In this document: piece after piece, positions 62,369 through 64,000 of the stretch | Layout of the letters: each line of letters begins with the position of its first letter | Position numbering within the stretch: position 1 is the first letter of the stretch | NCBI GenBank assembly: GCA_036826635.1 | Contig: DAISVY010000002.1 | Location: forward strand, 62,001 to 126,000 | Length of the DNA: 64,000 bases | From: DAISVY01 sp036826635 | Lineage (GTDB): Bacteria > Zixibacteria > MSB-5A5 > GN15 > FEB-12 | Direction of reading: 5' to 3' | Position numbers and translations under genes: made by a program | The notes under the pieces: model-generated | The model's input: the letters and a program-made list of their open reading frames with translations, nothing else | Databases searched by the model: none | Told to the model about the DNA's origin: nothing

Positions 62369-63258
62369 CAGTCGCGCAGGCTCCTTCCGGTAAGGTTAAG
62401 AAAAACCGTCTCCAAATCGGCCCGGTCAATCTTGAGTGATTTATACTGAATCTGTTTGCTCGCCAGATCGTTAATCACCTCGACCGGTTCGGAAGTATGC
62501 ACCCGTATGTTGACTCCTTCGACATCGCCGGGGATTACGCTCGGGTCGGGCGGTGGGGCGGTCAGTTCGATTCTAACCAGGGAATCGCCGCCATAAGCTT
62601 CGATCAGATTGTCAACCGTATCGGTAGCGAGTATCTTGCCGTGATCTATGATGGCCACCCGGTCGCAGAGCCGCTCCGCTTCTTCCATATAGTGGGTCGT
62701 ATACAAAATGGTACAACCCGATCTTTGCAGCTCTTCGATTCTCTCGAAGATCATGTTGCGAGACTGAGGATCAACACCGACTGTCGGTTCATCGAGAAGA
62801 AGCACGGCCGGTTCGTGAACTATCGCACAGGCCATGTTGAGCCGTCGTTTCATTCCCCCCGAATAAGTCCGAGCTCTATCGGTGGCCCGCTCGGTCAGAC
62901 CGACAAATTCCAGCGCCCAATTGACCCGGTCGCGCAGTTTTTTCCCGGACAACCCGTACAGTCGACCGAAGAAAACGACATTCTCCAGACCGGTCATTTC
63001 TTCATAGATCGCCAGTGCCTGCGGGGCTGAGCCGATTTTACTTCTGGTCCTTGCCCGGGCAGGGTCGGGAGTACCGTCGATCAGTATCTCCCCCCTGTCG
63101 GCAGGAAGCACACCGGACAGCATATTAATTGTAGTCGATTTGCCGGCACCGTTCGGACCCAGCAGACCAAACAACTCGCCCCGGCGAATATCCAGCGAAA
63201 TATCGTCCACCGCGACTATCTCGCCAAAGCACTTATACAAATTACTTGCGGTGATCAT
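62368..63258 (-). CDS. ABC transporter ATP-binding protein
   Basis: A 296-residue ATPase. Walker A GPNGAGKSTT (34-43), signature TYSGGMKRRLNMA, Walker B AVLLLDEPTVGVDP, His switch TTHYMEEAERL. A C-terminal extension (about 225-296) carries the LxxL-type domain common in drug/ABC-2 exporters. It powers the permease encoded one base downstream. Upstream is a 348-base gap shared divergently with the aminotransferase gene; a moderate TTGACG/ATTATT element lies there on the plus strand, at about 63443-63471. Ribosome-binding site weak. Confidence 0.93.
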   Translation of the reverse strand: MITASNLYKCFGEIVAVDDISLDIRRGELFGLLGPNGAGKSTTINMLSGVLPADRGEILIDGTPDPARARTRSKIGSAPQALAIYEEMTGLENVVFFGRLYGLSGKKLRDRVNWALEFVGLTERATDRARTYSGGMKRRLNMACAIVHEPAVLLLDEPTVGVDPQSRNMIFERIEELQRSGCTILYTTHYMEEAERLCDRVAIIDHGKILATDTVDNLIEAYGGDSLVRIELTAPPPDPSVIPGDVEGVNIRVHTSEPVEVINDLASKQIQYKSLKIDRADLETVFLNLTGRSLRD

Positions 63259-63606
63259 AGACCAAACCGTACCCGGCGGGGAATCCTTCCGGCCAGTGTC
63301 CGGAGACAGACGTTCGTATCTCCAAATAGCGTGAAAATGCAGGCCCCGGGCCCCACGGTCAAGCTTTGTTTGACCCGCCGAGGCGATTTAACAGACTCTG
63401 AACATTTTGAAAAAGCCTTGATCGAGCGGCGACAGTGTCCAAGATGATGCTTGACGAAACGGACGACAATATCATTATTCCGGGATACGGCTTGGCGTAT
63501 GGAAGTGGATTTCAGGCTACCGGCGGGACTTTTCCCGAAATACCGGCAAGCGTCGATTTCTCCCCCCTGCGTGCAGGAAGTAAGAATATAAGGAGCAAGA
63601 GCATAA

Positions 63607-64000
63607 ATGATCAGCAAGCAAAATCTCAACAGCAGGCTGCTTCGGGCCGAATATGCGGTGCGCGGACCTATTGTCCAGCGTGCTCAGGAACTTGAAGCCG
63701 CAGGTCGGAAAATCACGTACTGTAACATCGGCAACCCCCAGGCTCTCAAGCAAAAACCGCTTACCTGTCTGCGTCAGACCTTATGCCTCGTCGAGTATCC
63801 GGTGCTACTCGACACTCCGGCCGCCATCGAGAATTTCCCCGGGGATATCGTCAAACGGGTAAAAGACATTCTTGCCCGTCATCCCCACGGTACGGGCGCG
63901 TATACTCAAAGTGCCGGGATACCGTTTGTCCGGAAGGCCGTCGCCGATTTCATCGCCAAACGGGACGGCATCAAGGTGGACCCGACGCGGGTGATCATGA
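63607..64000 (+). CDS. Alanine aminotransferase-like enzyme, C-terminus beyond window edge
   Basis: The first 131 residues of a PLP-dependent class I/II aminotransferase. The start is ATG 63607 with AAGGAG upstream, inside the phrase ATAAGGAGCAAGAGCATAAATG. The sequence matches the alanine aminotransferase (eukaryote GPT-like) subfamily: RGPIVQRAQELEAAG, YCNIGNPQALKQKPLT, RQTLCLVEYPVLL and GAYTQSAGIPFVRKAVADFI(AKRDG). That family makes alanine and 2-oxoglutarate from glutamate and pyruvate. The PLP lysine lies beyond the window. It is monocistronic as far as visible. Confidence 0.85.
   Translation, partial: MISKQNLNSRLLRAEYAVRGPIVQRAQELEAAGRKITYCNIGNPQALKQKPLTCLRQTLCLVEYPVLLDTPAAIENFPGDIVKRVKDILARHPHGTGAYTQSAGIPFVRKAVADFIAKRDGIKVDPTRVIM

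Overview
The window looks like chromosome from a Gram-negative bacterium of the Fibrobacteres-Chlorobi-Bacteroidetes neighbourhood, most likely a candidate phylum such as Zixibacteria; this assignment is inference. Support: very large secreted proteins with FlgD-like/type IX secretion (Por) tails (motif NYPNPFNP), a TonB-dependent receptor, an LptB gene, LpoB-type lipoproteins, and a recurring dockerin-like C-terminal pair built on MGDLT-LIDHLFISL. Ordinary housekeeping genes lie between the secreted proteins. No rRNA, tRNA, CRISPR array, insertion sequence or prophage was seen.

Layout. 1-8302 (all minus): a PAS-rich hybrid histidine kinase, a transmembrane Ser/Thr kinase, its small membrane partner, and two secreted proteins, the last cut by the window edge. 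8515-9739: a cysteine synthase gene behind a complete transcription attenuator with a Cys-run leader peptide. 9807-11935: a two-lipoprotein operon (LpoB type plus a COG3014-like partner). 12164-16143 (plus): a beta-barrel porin, a dockerin-tagged secreted protein and a DtxR/MntR regulator. 16224-20857: a sugar nucleotidyltransferase, then lptB, rpoN, a GlpX homologue that has lost metal ligands, and hpf. 20876-30958: a Nudix-like protein with a DMT exporter, a TonB-dependent receptor, gyrA, a flavin reductase, an M15 peptidase, an unknown protein and a polyferredoxin membrane protein with a probable leaderless promoter. 31046-45173: a secreted peptidylarginine deiminase, an acyltransferase, two gingipain-type C25 proteases and a DUF4097-type protein. 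45707-54130: a second copy of the Ser/Thr-kinase/partner pair, behind a 2020-residue beta-helix/FG-GAP protein. 54324-60494: a 2056-residue secreted protein with an N-terminal class II glutamine amidotransferase domain. 61073-63258: a two-gene ABC-2 exporter. 63607-end: the start of an alanine aminotransferase-like gene.

How the genes fit together. Two paralogous kinase/partner pairs are each linked to a large secreted protein carrying the same roughly 450-residue module, suggesting a repeated signalling-plus-surface-protein cassette. The C25 proteases and the deiminase are close relatives of Porphyromonas gingivalis gingipains and PPAD, and here all three carry the same dockerin-like tag instead of the type IX tail, suggesting one extracellular protein-processing system. 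The clearest regulatory element is the cysteine attenuator at 9496-9739: promoter, leader peptide with five consecutive Cys codons, mutually exclusive hairpins and an intrinsic terminator directly before the cysteine synthase ribosome-binding site.
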